This document shows, piece after piece, positions 27,101 through 56,150 of a stretch of DNA of 64,000 nucleotides. The first letter of the stretch is position 1, and each line of letters begins with the position of its first letter. Where the stretch lies: contig NC_134025.1 in the NCBI RefSeq assembly GCF_964204645.1, positions 23,466,001 through 23,530,000 on the forward strand. The letters are read 5' to 3'. Below the pieces are notes generated by a model. The model made no database searches. It was not told the origin of the DNA and was given only the letters and a program-made list of their open reading frames with translations. Position numbers and translations under genes: made by a program. This DNA is from Tubulanus polymorphus (taxonomy: Eukaryota > Nemertea > Palaeonemertea > Tubulaniformes > Tubulanidae).

Positions 27101-27914
27101 TATGCCTATCATCAAGTTTAAGAAGCACCCAAACCAGTGAACAAATAATCATTATACAATATAAATATATATTCATTAACTTGAATCAACTGAACTATGA
27201 TTGAATAAGTCAACGGTTATCTTACCCTGGTTCCCTTTTTGCGTCTTTTCTTATAAGTCTCTTCATAGTCGCTGTAATCGGACAAACGATCCTCCATCTC
27301 ACCAGCGTCTGGTGGATCGCTGAACCCGTCGAGGTCCTCGTACCAGCCCGATTCTTTCACCATCTGATCGTATTCACCCCCTTGATCATCTTTCAATGCC
27401 GGATTTTCGACCGTGTTGATTTGATGCATATCTGTTGTAAGATATAAGATAAACGATGATCACATTATTACATGGATCAGACCAGTATATTCAGTACCTT
27501 TATTCAATCATTCTGGTCATGGAAAACATATTAACTACCTGAATCAAGTTCGCCACTCTTTCTGGACTGGTATTCCAAGTATGCACGCTTCTTTTTTTTC
27601 CACCTTCTTGCTGGATAACTGTATATCTGATACGGACTGACACCTGAGTAAACAAACTCACAGTATTGAATGAAAATAATCTAAGTAATAGGCCAATCAT
27701 GAACATACGACTACACTTGTAATTTACCTTGCAATCTGAATTGTTTGTTGTGCCAGAGATAACAATCATTCTGCGCTACACCCGTATGGGTATCGATGAA
27801 TGGCAATCTTGTTTTTCGTTCATTTTTTAAATGCACGTTGAAAGAAGCGCAGCTTTCCATGAGCTGCCTGTAAGATTGACCCTCCAGCATGATGTTGTGA
27901 ATGTCTATAACAGG
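24194..27914 (-). CDS. d4-family zinc finger protein (DPF/requiem), BAF45-type subunit
   Basis: DPF proteins are BAF (SWI/SNF) subunits whose double PHD finger reads acylated histone H3 tails. Minus-strand exons: 27728-27914, 27539-27643, 27226-27431, 26889-26967, 26279-26428, 24745-24882, 24533-24645, 24348-24429, 24261-24194; all phases agree, giving at least 375 residues. Order: requiem N-terminal domain ([26 protein letters not shown]), an acidic linker with [20 protein letters not shown], one C2H2 finger ([20 protein letters not shown]), then PHD1 ([22 protein letters not shown]) and PHD2 ([18 protein letters not shown]). The first exon found opens in phase 0 at [10 protein letters not shown]. 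Vertebrate DPFs have only a few residues before this, so a tiny first exon upstream is missing, or the ATG at 27890 is used. It resembles DPF2/DPF3 about equally. Confidence 0.95.
25093..25290. repeat. Nested fold-back element in DPF intron
   Basis: The outer arms are at about 25127-25160 (gccagggtttgattgccacc) and 25239-25272 (ggcaatcaaaccctggcc). Inside them a second pair, around accctggccgca and tgcggccagggt, is centred near 25200. The GC-rich hairpin stands out in an AT-rich intron (24883-26278). It is a candidate miniature inverted-repeat transposon with no coding capacity. Confidence 0.75.
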
Positions 27915-29164
27915 CTAATGATAACTGAAATTAAAATGAATAACTGAATCTTAAGGAGACATCAGGCAGAAGAGCATAGGCCTTGCCCTAGCCTTTTAGC
28001 CAGCCAGGTTAGCAAGCGAACTACGACACATGATGCAGTCGTGCAGAACTAGAAAAGCAACTGACTTAATTTTATATCAAAAATAGCTTGACTATATTTT
28101 CAAACAGGGTACTTTGTAAACAATAAATTAGATCGAAATCGAGATGCCATTTACCACAATTGTAATAATTAGTACAATAAAATATACATTGGAATTGAAT
28201 TTACATAGTCAGGATAGCTCCGTTTCAATTTAGATGAAGTTTTTTCCACGAATGAACCACCACATTTCGATGTTAATATTATCAATAATACAGTTATTAC
28301 AATTAATTTCTCCTAGTCAAATTCGTCGTTTATGCAAAATCAAGAGAGTAAATTACCTTTTACGAGACCAAAAAAACAAAACAATGAGAACTCCTTCTAT
28401 AACATACAGTAATAACTTATTCGTATTCTTCATAATCAGATAAGAACCAGTGGGTTCGAATCCTGTTATCAGCACCATTTTAAAGTACGGAGTCAAAATC
28501 CTGAAAATCCACCAATCTAGCAACACCGCAGATTTAAAAATATTTCGAAACAAAATTTTTTATTTCGTCTTCATATATAATTCATTTTTATTCGGAATGT
28601 AGCAGTACATACAGGCAGGAGGGTTCAACATGTCATTTATAAAGCCATTAACTAACAATATAAGATGAAATTTAACATTCTAATAATTCTAAAATCATTT
28701 CTCAACAAATCACTTTGGTAATAAGTGGATAATGATATGTAAAATCTTAAAAATCTATAAAATGATAAAATCATGAATGATTTCTGGATTTAAAGAGGTC
28801 AATGGCAGATGATTTTGGAAGTTAGAAAAACAGCTTCACGGCTATAATAACACCATCATGCACAGAAAAACAGCTTCATGGCTATAATAACACAATCATG
28901 CACAAACATATGCTAAAACTTTTCTAATCTTTGTTTAAAATATAAGCAAATTTAACAGTTCTCATACCGGTACCATAAAAGTAAAATCAGATAAAATCCT
29001 TTAAACTAAATATACAAATACTCCTATACATGAACATAAATGCCACAAATACATTTTCTGCTGTTTTAACAAGCGGAATATTCATTGCCGACACATGCGA
29101 ATATTATACAATACATCGATGCATTCAGTTATTTTAGAAATTGAAAAAAATTGTTGCAATTTTC
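27915..29164. other. DPF 5' region and C7orf57-like 3' UTR
   Basis: This should contain the DPF promoter and its missing first exon, plus the 3' UTR of the next minus-strand gene. I could not identify the DPF first exon with confidence. A ggttcgaatcc B-box-like site at about 28450 has no cloverleaf around it. A 40-bp tandem duplication lies at 28825-28904. Confidence 0.5.
28825..28904. repeat. 40-bp tandem duplication
   Basis: Two adjacent copies of a unit starting gaaaaacagcttca (28825-28864 and 28865-28904) differ at only two positions (c/t and c/a). It lies in non-coding DNA between the DPF and C7orf57-like genes. Confidence 0.85.
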
Positions 29165-31880
29165 TTAAGAGGGCACTTCAACGGAATGGCCACCTATGTT
29201 CGTATCAACCTTTGCAGGAACATTCTTGAATCTGAAAAGAAGTGTCTATTAGTCAGAAATCGAAAATGGTATATCAACCAATTAATACCGGTAATTGAAG
29301 ATTTCCAAAAAATACCTACTTGCTCAATTTAAACATATTTTCTACGTCTTTTTCTATTTTTGCCATCTCTTGTTTCAGATTGACCCCATCTCCACCGTCA
29401 TTACTCTGGGCTCTTCGTCCGTATTTTGGTCTAAAATAATACGCATGAAAGCAACAGTGTAACTAACTTTTTCACTTCTATGAAAATTCACCAAAATAGC
29501 TTCTTAGCAATAAGCCATCATACCTGCGAGAATCTTTAGTCGCTACACTGAACACCTCTTGATATTCGCTCCTTGTTCCAGCTTCGGATTTTGATGGTTT
29601 CATATGATGTTTACCATCTGCACCTTTCGGTTTGTGACTATGCTCCAGGTCTAATTTCTCTTGAAGTTTATCATACCACATTTGTTCATACGATCCAGCA
29701 ATTATTCTTGCCATTGTTGTTCTGTCCTCTCCAGTCGGTTCTCTGAATGAAACCAAACAAATTTTTTTAAAGTACATTCAAATCCATTTGCAGCTGATTA
29801 ATTTGTATCCATTAAGTTCATAAAATCTTTGAAGTCCAAATCACTTATAATTTTGTAATAATCATAATTCATATTTTCACTCAATTCATCAGTATTTTTC
29901 AGTCCCTTTCTGCACATCCTATACTATTTCAGTCACTCAATTCATATAAATAAAATTTCTTGCCAATTCATAGAAGTTTGCAAACTATCTTTTGGCTGTT
30001 ATACCTGTGAAATGGTAACTTTCATTTCAAGAACTAATATAGCATTAATTTGACCCTGGATTTATCATACAATCACCAAGTAAGCAGTTTATACCCTATA
30101 GGTCAATAGAATAAATAAAAGTTTGCAGTCACATATTTTGTATTACACTTACTTATATTGTATAGAAAATTGCCGACGACAAATTGATACCTGACTACGG
30201 TATCTATCTCATTCTATAGACTTAATTGTTTGATGCAAAGTCCCAATTTTACAATAAAACTTACACATTTTTTTTTCTACCAGCTGAAGATTTCGCTGAT
30301 TTAGGGGTGGCTATTGTAACATTGCGTACTGGTTTAATTGTTTGATGCAAAGTCCCAATTTTACAATAAAACTTACACATTTTTTTTTCTACCAGCTGAA
30401 GATTTCGCTGATTTAGGGGTGGCTATTGTAACATTGCGTACTGGTTTATCTTTCATTTTGTCGGCTCGTACACCAAATCCCGGTTTCTTTATCTCAGGGA
30501 TACGAATTCTTTTATCGGTGACGCCTTCACCTTCACGTTCATAAACGGTTTGTTTATCCGCTGCATAAGGGCACCGCTGTGGTTTGAAGTCAGTCTGTGA
30601 TTCGTTGTCATTTTCATTACCTTTATAGGTGTCGTGAACCATATAGTCCGGCAGCAGGAACTCATAGTCGCTACATGAAAAAGATTAAAACTTCAGGTTA
30701 TTCTACTGGTCATTCATGTCAAATACCGGTAACATCCTCAACCATCAATACAAGTTCAAATCCTAATCTAAATCCCAGAAAATCTACGGTTTCCCTAGTT
30801 GTTTGAGAAGGGAACAACTGCTAGATACTAAACAACTTAAAATGCTGGTCACAAAACTGATCATATTTTTATCATATACCCGGTAAGAAAAAAAAATTTT
30901 CTTATACACATATTTCATAAACAAGACGTCCTTTTGTATCAAACATGATGTTGATCAGATCTTGGTCAAAATTTCAGTTGCTAAACATTTTGCCTGCCGA
31001 TTTAGGATGTGATTCTTACTTCTTAACATCATCCCCTTTAGCTTCTTGTTCGTGGAGGGCGTTATCCTCTTGATAAAACCAGTCGCATCTGGCGTACGGC
31101 TTCGGTTCATTTGAACGAGGCTTTGGATCGCGAAACTGTAGCAAGTCTGCGGATAAAAATACCATAACATACAGGACACATTGATTTTTGATTAAAGATC
31201 ATAATTTTTCCGTTATTTTAGTATTGCAGAAGATGACTATTAGGATATAATTGAAACGTTGAAATAAACTATAGCTCAGTGAAACCTTTCCAACTCATTT
31301 TTCATTTTGTCATGCAGGATCTTATAGTGTTACTTATAAGTCAAATTATGCGTATACATTCTAAGTATCCTAAGTAATACTTAAAGTTTAAAATACTTTT
31401 AGTACCTTGTCTGCCACCTTGTTTAGCAAGGCGAATATATGCTGAATCTGATTCTTTGATCCATCCTCTTTGACCTTCATCAGCGGCTTCAGGTGGTATT
31501 TCATTTAATCCGGGTATCTGAGACATAAGTCCATAATCAACTGGCGGTGCTGGTGGATCAGTTTTTGGTTTCGGAGGCGCAAAATACATCCATCCTATTC
31601 AATCAAATATTAATTCATACAAAATTCGATGCAGGTACTTTATAACGGAACTTTACGTGCGCAACCTTAATAATCTAAACTAAAAATTAACCAATAAAAG
31701 TTAATTGAATTTTGATTTTTTAGACTTCAGTCAGACAGTGTTGTTAATAAAAGAATCAACAACATGAATATCAATTCTCTTCGAGTTTGAGACGGCAAAA
31801 TCCTGAAATCCAGATTACACAATGCAAAATGTTAGTTAGTTAACGTTACCTAGTTCATTCGTTTTTTGACTTGTAGCCAT
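29165..31880 (-). CDS. C7orf57-like conserved protein of unknown function
   Basis: Animal family without an assigned biochemical role. Minus-strand exons: 31850-31880, 31406-31594, 31020-31146, 30377-30670, 29524-29742, 29320-29430, 29165-29231, joining to 345 residues (human C7orf57 is about 295). Motifs supporting the match: SQIPGLNEIP, GWIKESDSAYIRLAKQGGR, YARCDWFYQE and LLPDYMVHD, in the order seen in the vertebrate protein. There is no signal peptide, membrane segment or known domain, and the C-terminal part is charged and low in hydrophobics. If the donor at 29319 were not used, the protein would stop at once (LSK, then TAG); splicing adds a last 22-residue exon. The 3' end of exon 4 is duplicated downstream. 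The start MATSQKTNE is the first ATG, about 780 bp from the divergent TBP start. Confidence 0.85.
30222..30448. repeat. 112-bp tandem duplication across an exon-intron border
   Basis: Two copies with a period of 112 bp (30222-30333 and 30334-30445) appear identical by eye. Each contains about 70 bp of the end of C7orf57-like exon 4, its 5' splice site and about 40 bp of intron. The true exon connects through the right-hand copy (donor after 30377, minus strand). The left-hand copy is an extra partial exon with an identical donor at about 30265 inside the intron. Confidence 0.92.
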
Positions 31881-32662
31881 GGTTTAATAAAGCGTGCTTT
31901 GAACACAATTTACGAGAGGAAAATGAAACTGAAGTTGTTTTACTAAACGCTGTTGCTTAGCACCGCACATCCGCGTCCTTGAGATCCGTTCGTAACCGAA
32001 ACAATATATTGAATTGAATTTGTGTTCAATTCAATAAAACGAGCGCTGTCGATTTTGAAATAACCAAGGCCTTCGACGTTTTGTTTTCGGTGTGAAAATG
32101 CGCTTTTTGTGTTTTTAAACGTGAACAACGCGCTGACTGAATGAATTTAATGCTGCCAATCGCGAATCAATAGCTGTATATCTATCGTCTCAATCGGTGA
32201 CAAATTTTCTTCAGTTTCTCTGGTGCGAAAATATAATTCTAAAATAGTTTAATGTTTAAATTCAAGACAAATTAAGATTTTATTATTTAATTATTACCAC
32301 ATATTACGTTTTTGGCCGAGCAGTGAGCGAAGTTAAGCTTTAAGATTTTCGTAGTCATTTCGAATTCATGATTAAAGAAGGCAGGCCATGTACCTATACA
32401 GTCCAAATCCCTTAGAAGGAAAACAGCGCGATTATGAAGTTTGTTCTTCATGAAATCCTTCCTCGCTCAACGAGTCAACTGTCACTGGAGTGTTGGAGAA
32501 CCAACTGGACGAATAGACGTTCCAGGCATCTACCGCCGATCAGTTCCTGCTGCTAAGTGCCAGGCCTACTTTCTTCCACCAAAATCCTTCTAAATAATTA
32601 TAAATGATTTTTGCAGGTTAGGGCCAGGGAACCAGATTACTCTTGCGAATAACGATTAAGCC
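31881..32662. promoter_or_regulatory. Divergent C7orf57-like / TBP promoter region
   Basis: This 782-bp stretch lies between two start codons pointing away from each other. TBP has a non-coding leader: an acceptor (atttttgcag) at 32616 places a 5' UTR exon at 32617-32662, so its transcription start is further left. No single TATA box can be assigned. Confidence 0.6.
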
Positions 32663-34145
32663 ATGGACAACCCATTTACCTCTTCGTTCGGTCAGCCTCA
32701 ACCGGTGCATGTAAGTTATAAGAAAAACCCTGCAGAAAATACGATGGTATATATTCACCACATATATCTTATTGATATATTAATGTAAACTTTTTTTTCA
32801 GCCAAATATGTTAGCTCCTCCAGGAATGATGACTGCTGGAAGTTTTGTGGCTCCAAATACCATGTCAATGGTTCCACCTGGATCTGTTGGTGGTCTATAT
32901 CCGGCGACACCTGCTACACCGATGACACCAGCCACACCTGCTACTGAGGCATCTGGTGTCCCAGTACCGCAACTTCAGTAAGTAGTTTCGTCAGTTCAAT
33001 GTCAAAAAGATTCCAGACCGGCCCCAGGGGATTTACAAACATTGATGGTCCGTAATGTTTAATCCCTTGGAAAAAGCACATGGCTGCAATACCTCTAGAG
33101 AGATATCAATGGTCCAATGCCATTAAACCTTCATATTTGCTTGCAGAAATATCGTGTGCACCGTAAACTTAGGGTGTAAGCTAGATCTGAAAAAGATAGC
33201 CCTCCACGCTAGAAATGCTGAATACAACCCGAAACGTTTCGCAGCGGTCATCATGAGAATTCGAGACCCAAGAACAACTGCTTTAATTTTCAGCTCAGGA
33301 AAAATGGTGTGCACCGGGGCCAAAAGGTAATAAACACTGTCTCATTGTCAGAGGTCACTCAAAATTGCTGTATTCATGTGCGAAAAATTCCTATTATTAT
33401 TTTCTGTTGTGCATATTTATGAGTTACTTGCTTCATTTCCAGCGAAGAAGAAGCGAAACTTGCTGCCAGGAAATATGCTAGAATTGTTCAGAAGTTAGGA
33501 TTTCCGGTTAGTATTGTTTTTAAATCCTCAAGAATTTTATAGCTTTGAATTATATTTCTGTCATTCTATGATAGAACGTTAAGACCGTTATCTCCTGAAA
33601 TCAAACGTTTTGAAATCTCTTACTTTCTGCTCTGCCTAACTTCTTGGCATGATTTTTTTGCAGGCAAAGTTTCTGGATTTTAAGATTCAGAACATGGTTG
33701 GTAGTTGCGATGTTAAATTTCCGATTCGTTTAGAAGGTTTAGTTTTAAGGCACGGACAATTCTCAAGGTGAGTATTTCACGTGGATCTGAAATCTGCGCC
33801 GTAATTAGATATTTCAAATTCGGAGTTTAAAATAATTGATAAATGTTGTACTTTCTTTTCAGTTACGAACCGGAATTATTTCCTGGTCTCATTTATCGTA
33901 TGGTGAAACCTAGAATCGTACTATTGATATTTGTGTCCGGAAAAGTTGTACTTACAGGTAAAATAATTTTGATACTTAGAAAATACCCGGTACAAAATTT
34001 GAATCTTTGTTGTGTATTATCATTATCGTCACTTTCATATAACTTACAAGGTTTTATCATATGTTTTACAGGAGCAAAAGTAAGATCAGAAATCTACGAA
34101 GCATTCAACAATATATACCCGATTCTAAAAGGATTTCGGAAATAG
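32663..34145 (+). CDS. TBP: TATA-box-binding protein
   Basis: TBP is the DNA-binding core of TFIID and is also used in SL1 and TFIIIB for all three RNA polymerases. Seven coding exons: 32663-32710, 32802-32977, 33147-33326, 33443-33506, 33664-33767, 33863-33957, 34072-34145; 246 residues. The first ~74 residues are a variable Pro/Thr/Met-rich arm ([16 protein letters not shown]) without a polyglutamine run. Residues 75-246 form the saddle with its two direct repeats: [60 protein letters not shown], then [30 protein letters not shown] and [16 protein letters not shown]. All DNA-contacting regions appear intact. AATAAA at 34979-34984 is a plausible poly(A) signal about 830 bp downstream. It is the general TBP rather than a TRF/TBPL1 type. 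Confidence 0.98.
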
Positions 34146-37100
34146 TATAAGTTTCATCTTGTATGTCAGATTTTTTCAACCTGTGTTTATAATTTGGCTT
34201 GTATAAATTATCTTGTGAAAATACTGTTTGTGTTGTACTGTGGACACTCGTCAATGGAAGTTTCGATGCATTTAAGTAAAAACCTACTGACTGTATAATA
34301 AGGTTTTTTTCACATTTAAATCATGGACAATTCGTTTACAAGAATGCTGAAATTTGATACTTTCTCATGATTCTAGTATGACTCCGTATAATGCATACAT
34401 GCTCCTTACTGTGTTAAGAGTCTTTGATGATAATGTTCTTCATTAACGCCTCATACTCATAGGCCCTGAGCCAAAGAATTCATGGGGTACTTGGTTTTGA
34501 CTAGTGGATTTTACTAGGTATTGAGAATATATTTTTTACTACAGAGAAGGCTGTAGAAAAGGGCACAGATTTAATGGAAAAGGCGGCCAGGGGCCTGTGT
34601 TAACTGCTGATTCTGATCATATTGCAGCTCGGCTTATGAGAACAAATTTATTTGCAAACCTTTTATTATTGAAATTTGTTGATGAAGTAAGATGTTAAAT
34701 GTACTGATTTTATGTCCTGTCTATGATATCGGGTCCATCCAGGCTAGTTATTTCAAAGTCGTAGGGCCTGTCAGTTTGAATGAAGCAGATACAATGCAGA
34801 CCAAGTTTTAGAGAAATCCCTACTGGTATGTTATTTTTCCTGAGTGCCATTGAAAATACTCGAGAGGGGCATTTAATCATGTAATAATGTGTGTATGATT
34901 GTGGTCAAGTTATATTTGCTAGAAACTAAAAATGTGCTGTATATAATTGTAAATACTTTTGTTATCAAAAATTTTAGAAATAAAATTGAAATAATTGTCA
35001 ATTCCCTGTGCTATTCAATTCACTTTTGTGTTCCTTCGATACTTCAGATGTAAGATTGTGTTCCAATTTTAAACTTCACAGTGTTGCCTTGCCCTTGGAG
35101 GCCATATCTTGGCCCTGCAATGTGCTAACCATTACTAGAATCAGAGAATGACTGAATTTGAGCTACCGTAGCTCGATATGGATCCAGAAACTTGAACCGA
35201 ACTCCATTTTAAACCTAGAAATTCCTTGGATTTACTATAGATTGGCAGGAAGTGGCCATCCTGTGGAAAATCAGAAAACTTAATTTACGAACACACTAGC
35301 CTATTTAGCCACGGATAATTGTAATGGCTTTAAAGCTAGGCTGAAGAGAAATTACCCCAAACTTTAAACACTAAGATGAAAAGTACAAATTAAAGGAAAC
35401 AAAACATATATTTCATTTCAGATAGAGTATCACTAGAAGCCAGGTTTTTATTGGCCCTCATTTACAAAAGCAATGAAGAAACAGATGAAATGATATTCAC
35501 ATCCATTTCCGCTCATATACTTAAAAATAAAAACAAAGCATCTTTTTACTTCCATTCAGAGGCTCCAGGAAATGAAATTAATACGTTAAATATTTCATAT
35601 CTGTTGAAACTAAAACATTCATTGTTAAAGCACCAAAATTATCTTAAAAATATCCTTAAATAATACAATCACCCATGATCCATTGCTAGCTATAATAGGA
35701 ATAGTAGTTCTAAACTATCACGGAGGTTGCCATTTGAATCATCAACTACTTACGATAGCAGGGAGCCTGATAAACTGCTCTAGTAATAGTAACTTGGTGA
35801 TAATTTTTCTATTTGAAGATGTGACCACAACTATCAAAAATGATTGCACAAACAATAGATAACCGAATAAAGCTCATTGGTAGAAAGTACTAAAGGCTGA
35901 CCATATCAAAATTCGGTTTTACTATTTTTGATGACTACAGATATGAAATACACATTGAATTCATAGGTTTAACAACCTTAATACATGAAAATGTAATTTA
36001 CAGAAACATAAATTTCTTACGAAGAATCTCATCACATCACTTGGGATGAAACATACATATCAGCAACCTTTTTCTATGACATGTTGAACGTATACATACT
36101 GGTATTGACTAGTTTTATTCAAAACTTTGTGAAGAGCCTCTTTTGTTGAAAAAAAAGAAAACTTAGCCTGGCATGATATACTGTATTGTAGCCATCTTTG
36201 AGGCTGAAAAAATAAATCCTTATAATAATAGCAGTTTGCTTTGGAAATAAGTATTAAATTTTGCGATTTAAGCCACAGCAAAAAGCTTACGGTAAATGGT
36301 GTGAAAACAATTCCTAATACTTAAGTCTTCACTGAAAGGTCTGAACCAAGAATTGTTCTATTTTGTTAGAAATTTTGATTCTTTATTTTTTTTTCATTCA
36401 GTACTTCAGACAACCCATCCAGACAAAAAACCAAATACGTGGGATTAAGCAATCGATAATTCCATGGACTCTAAAACGAAAGTCCATAATAATAAATCGT
36501 ACAAATAAACAACCTTTATTTGATAACAAATATTCATCTTATTTTCTATGTTTATCGGTCCAAAAAGTGCATCAACAATGTAATAGTTGCTTGAAAATAT
36601 AAAACAAAACAACCTGGTTTACCGATTTGAAATGAAGGAATTCTGCGCCATAGAAAAGATGGTAGCTTATTTAATATTCCATTACCAATATTCCAGCTAG
36701 AGCGGTTCTTAATCACGAAAACCATATCATAACAAGAGATCCACTATGATATGTAAAACATTAAATACCTAATAAAGTTTTTTGCATGCTATGAAGAGTC
36801 ACGAACATTTAGGATGTCATAGTTACGTAATCATTGTACAATAATCCATTCGCATAGATGTTCTTGTTCAGCAAAAGTTTTAGAAACCTTTCGAACCTTA
36901 TGAAATGTTTCTATTCGATCTTACCATAATTTTCACACATTATGTCAGAATGATATTGAGAATATGTTCTCATAAGATTAATATACACCAAGATATCTCT
37001 TTATTACGATGTTATGCTATTTCCTACAGAATTACGGCACATGAAGTAATCACATGTAGACATATACATTAAAACATGCACACAGTTGGACACCAATGAT

Positions 37101-37719
37101 ACAAGATGTTAAATTTCATTCTAATATTTTCTTGTAAACAACCAATAATATAATGATAATTGCATTGTTAACGAAATAATTTCATCACATGAATCAAATA
37201 CCTACTTTAGAGTTAACACATTTGAGTTAATTTACTTATTAGAACTAGTTATCACATCTGCCGTAAAATGTTCGAGTATAATGATGTAATATGGTAACAA
37301 TCTACAAACCACTGAACTCTTTTCTTCAAACACTTACACTAAGTTTTGATATTAATTCTGAAGATGATATAAGAAGACAATGAAAAGTTGGAAAGTTTGA
37401 TGAAACAAAAGGATGTTGATAAAGCATGTACTGGGTTGAGTTTTTACAAGAATCGTGTTAATCATTGTGCTACCCGTTCAGCGACAACCAAAAGCAACTA
37501 GCAGAAAAAATCTATGTTAGTAATTCATTTGAAAGCTGCTGAACTTGTCGTTCTAATTCAAAATATATCAATATGAAACATCTTATCACCATTTTCTCTT
37601 CATTTACAGTCCAATGATAAAGAAACATTCATGCTTGAAAATAGTTTCGAATTTCCATTTAGAAAACAGCTGTATTTGGTTATTTTCTTTTTGCTTAGCA
37701 TACATTAAAACTGGCGTCG
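34146..37719. other. TBP 3' UTR and CEP170 3' UTR, no other gene
   Basis: The left part up to about 35000 is the TBP 3' UTR, ending near an AATAAA at 34979. The rest is AT-rich and contains the CEP170 3' UTR on the minus strand. ORFs of 70-80 codons at 35451, 36060 and 36363 show no recognisable protein and unbiased composition. Confidence 0.55.
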
Positions 37720-53909
<16,190 letters not shown>

Positions 53910-54172
53910 TCTGCCCTGTAAGTAGAAACATAGCCTACCTATCAAAATAATCGTACAAGTAAGGCATACAACCAACTTGCACCTGAAAATTAGTTAACCA
54001 TGCGTAACCAAAACCAGACGAACCTATAGAAAGCAGAGGAATGCTCATATGGCCTAAAAGTTTCTCCAATCGAAGTAAACATATCGCATCAAAATCATGT
54101 CAACAAATGAGTTCATACTAAACAACAAGGCTTTTAATCAATTTTTGAAGCCTAACCTTTTTCAAAACTTAC

Positions 54173-54340
54173 CCATTTCGAATACGGATATCCGATCCCG
54201 GGAAAACTATAATCCGATTGCGGAACGCAACCGGAGAAATGGGGCCGCCCGCCGGCATGACAGGATGGAATTGACGGCAGAGTGAAATCGAAATTGAAAT
54301 TTTCCGGAGCGAATGACGATGCTGAAGTAATAGCTGTCAT
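54173..54340 (-). CDS. Optional in-frame 5' exon of CEP170
   Basis: An open 56-codon stretch beginning with ATG at 54340 ends at a strong GTAAGT donor. It joins in phase 0 to the FHA exon acceptor at 53916, adding 58 residues (through Gly-Arg) before MAPAWCLVDRNG. Vertebrate CEP170 starts at the position of MAPAW, so this may be a 5' UTR with a frame open by chance or a true N-terminal extension. Its composition is rich in Phe, Ser and Pro and shows no domain. Confidence 0.45.
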
Positions 54341-55858
54341 AATCGTGTTGAAAATTCAAGAGCGCGTTCATATAGTAATAGAAGAAAGCTACTATACGCG
54401 ATATAAACTTCTATAATTTCAGTATCACAGCTTGTCTACACTGTACGGATCGGATCGTACTGGCTGGTATGGTCGCTATAGCAATGGTAGTCAGATCTCT
54501 ATTATTAGAAGCACACACGCGCGGGAAGGCCACAGGGTGGAGTAGCTCGCAATGTATATAAACAACGCAAAAATCAATCAAATTCATGATAAAACTGTCA
54601 TGTCGATTGATTTCGCAAATTCACAACAGGTGGCAGTATATGGTGAAGTCAGCATCTTTAGGACGGAATTGTTATCAACGCCTAAATGATATCATAGCTG
54701 CCACATCAACTGTACGTACATACATGAATGACTCATTCCCAAGTGTGACAAGTTTTTTGATTAAAGTCCTGCGATATATAATCAATGTAATTGTTTCTAT
54801 GACTCATATATTCAAGCGCTACAACAATGTTTTCAAACAAGGAAAGTCTCTTTTACAACTAACAATAGGACAATTCAATTGAACATTCGAATGGCCATTC
54901 CTTAATACTACAATGATTATTATTTTTATCATTAAGGAAAAATACCATAGAGAAACAAATTAGTGACACTAATAAAAAGGTTGACAAATTCACAAGTATG
55001 ACACAAGTATACTAGATCGTTTTCCTTCGAATTGTTCATTGACATCGGAACAATATGATATCAATGCGATAAGCTAGAAATGAACCAAAACATTACTATT
55101 AGTGCTTATTCATTTGATATGAAACTGGTTTTTGGGAAAAGGTTTATAGTCTGGCCTTAGACTTTTTGCACAGATTTTTAAATACGCCCTGCATAATCAT
55201 CGATCACCAGGTTGGCAATGTTGAGTATTGAGTAAAAACCTGCTGATTTTTAAGTAACCAGTAGGCTACTATCACAATGGTCACCCTAGTGTATCATCCC
55301 GGTTTATAGTCATACTAGAACTGGTGCTGTTATCAATAAGTAGCATTAGGATCAATGGTAATCATTCCCTCTTGGGATTAAACACAGCAGGACTAACCTA
55401 CAAGTATATGTTAAATATACAGGGAATAATGACGTAATTGTACCCTGTCTATATCAAATATTAATATTAAGATCAGTATATGTATATGGATAGCATAGTC
55501 ATAGATATATAGACCTAATCTTTTCAGCTATGGATTAATGATAGGTAAATAAGGTTACCAAAATTCCATTGAATCTTAGTAATAATACCAAAAATATCCA
55601 ATGATACAGGTTACAAATGCGGAATGATAGGCAAGGGTCTGCAATTACTTGAAACATGCATATCAGAAGATTTTGGGCTGTTCACATAGCAGGACCCACA
55701 GAACAGGGACAGGTCACTTAAGGTTTACCACACAGTAATTATACTATTGATGAAAGAATAGGGCTGTGGATCAACTTAGGTTTAGGCCTAGGGCAATTTC
55801 AAATAAACACTATCACAGACTACTACAACAGTAAACTACTAGGCCTATATGGCATAGG

Positions 55859-56150
55859 TGACAGGGTGGCTACTTTCCACCCTATACAAAACCCCTTTTC
55901 CTCGATTTTTCCATGTGATTACACAAAATTCTCTGAGTGAATCAGAGAAATTTCTAGGTTTAAAATGTTATAATTCATTCATTTTTCATTTAATCACGTA
56001 TTGATAAAGAAACACACGGTCAATAGCAATCTGAAATCCATGAATTTTCCAGACCTTATGTGATATTTGTCACATTCCTTGAGTTTTCCCTTTTTCGTCT
56101 GATTCCCTGAGTTTTCCAGATTTTCCAGGTCAGAGGCCACCCCGTGTGAC
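55859..56150. repeat. Dispersed 'gtggctactttcc … ttttccaggtc' repeat
   Basis: It starts gacagggtggctactttcca and ends ttttccagattttccaggtcagaggccacccc, so its ends are short inverted copies of each other (ggtggc and gccacc). A shorter relative lies at 11770-11885. The full copy is about 290 bp and non-coding, consistent with a MITE-like element. Confidence 0.6.

Noticed and set aside
28430-28470. Apparent tRNA 3' half (ggttcgaatcc followed by agcacca)
   Set aside because: T-stem pairing is poor and no matching acceptor, D or anticodon arm exists upstream.
54586-54882. 98-codon ORF between CEP170 and ALKBH1
   Set aside because: No similarity, no promoter or splice context, and ordinary for AT-rich DNA of this length.
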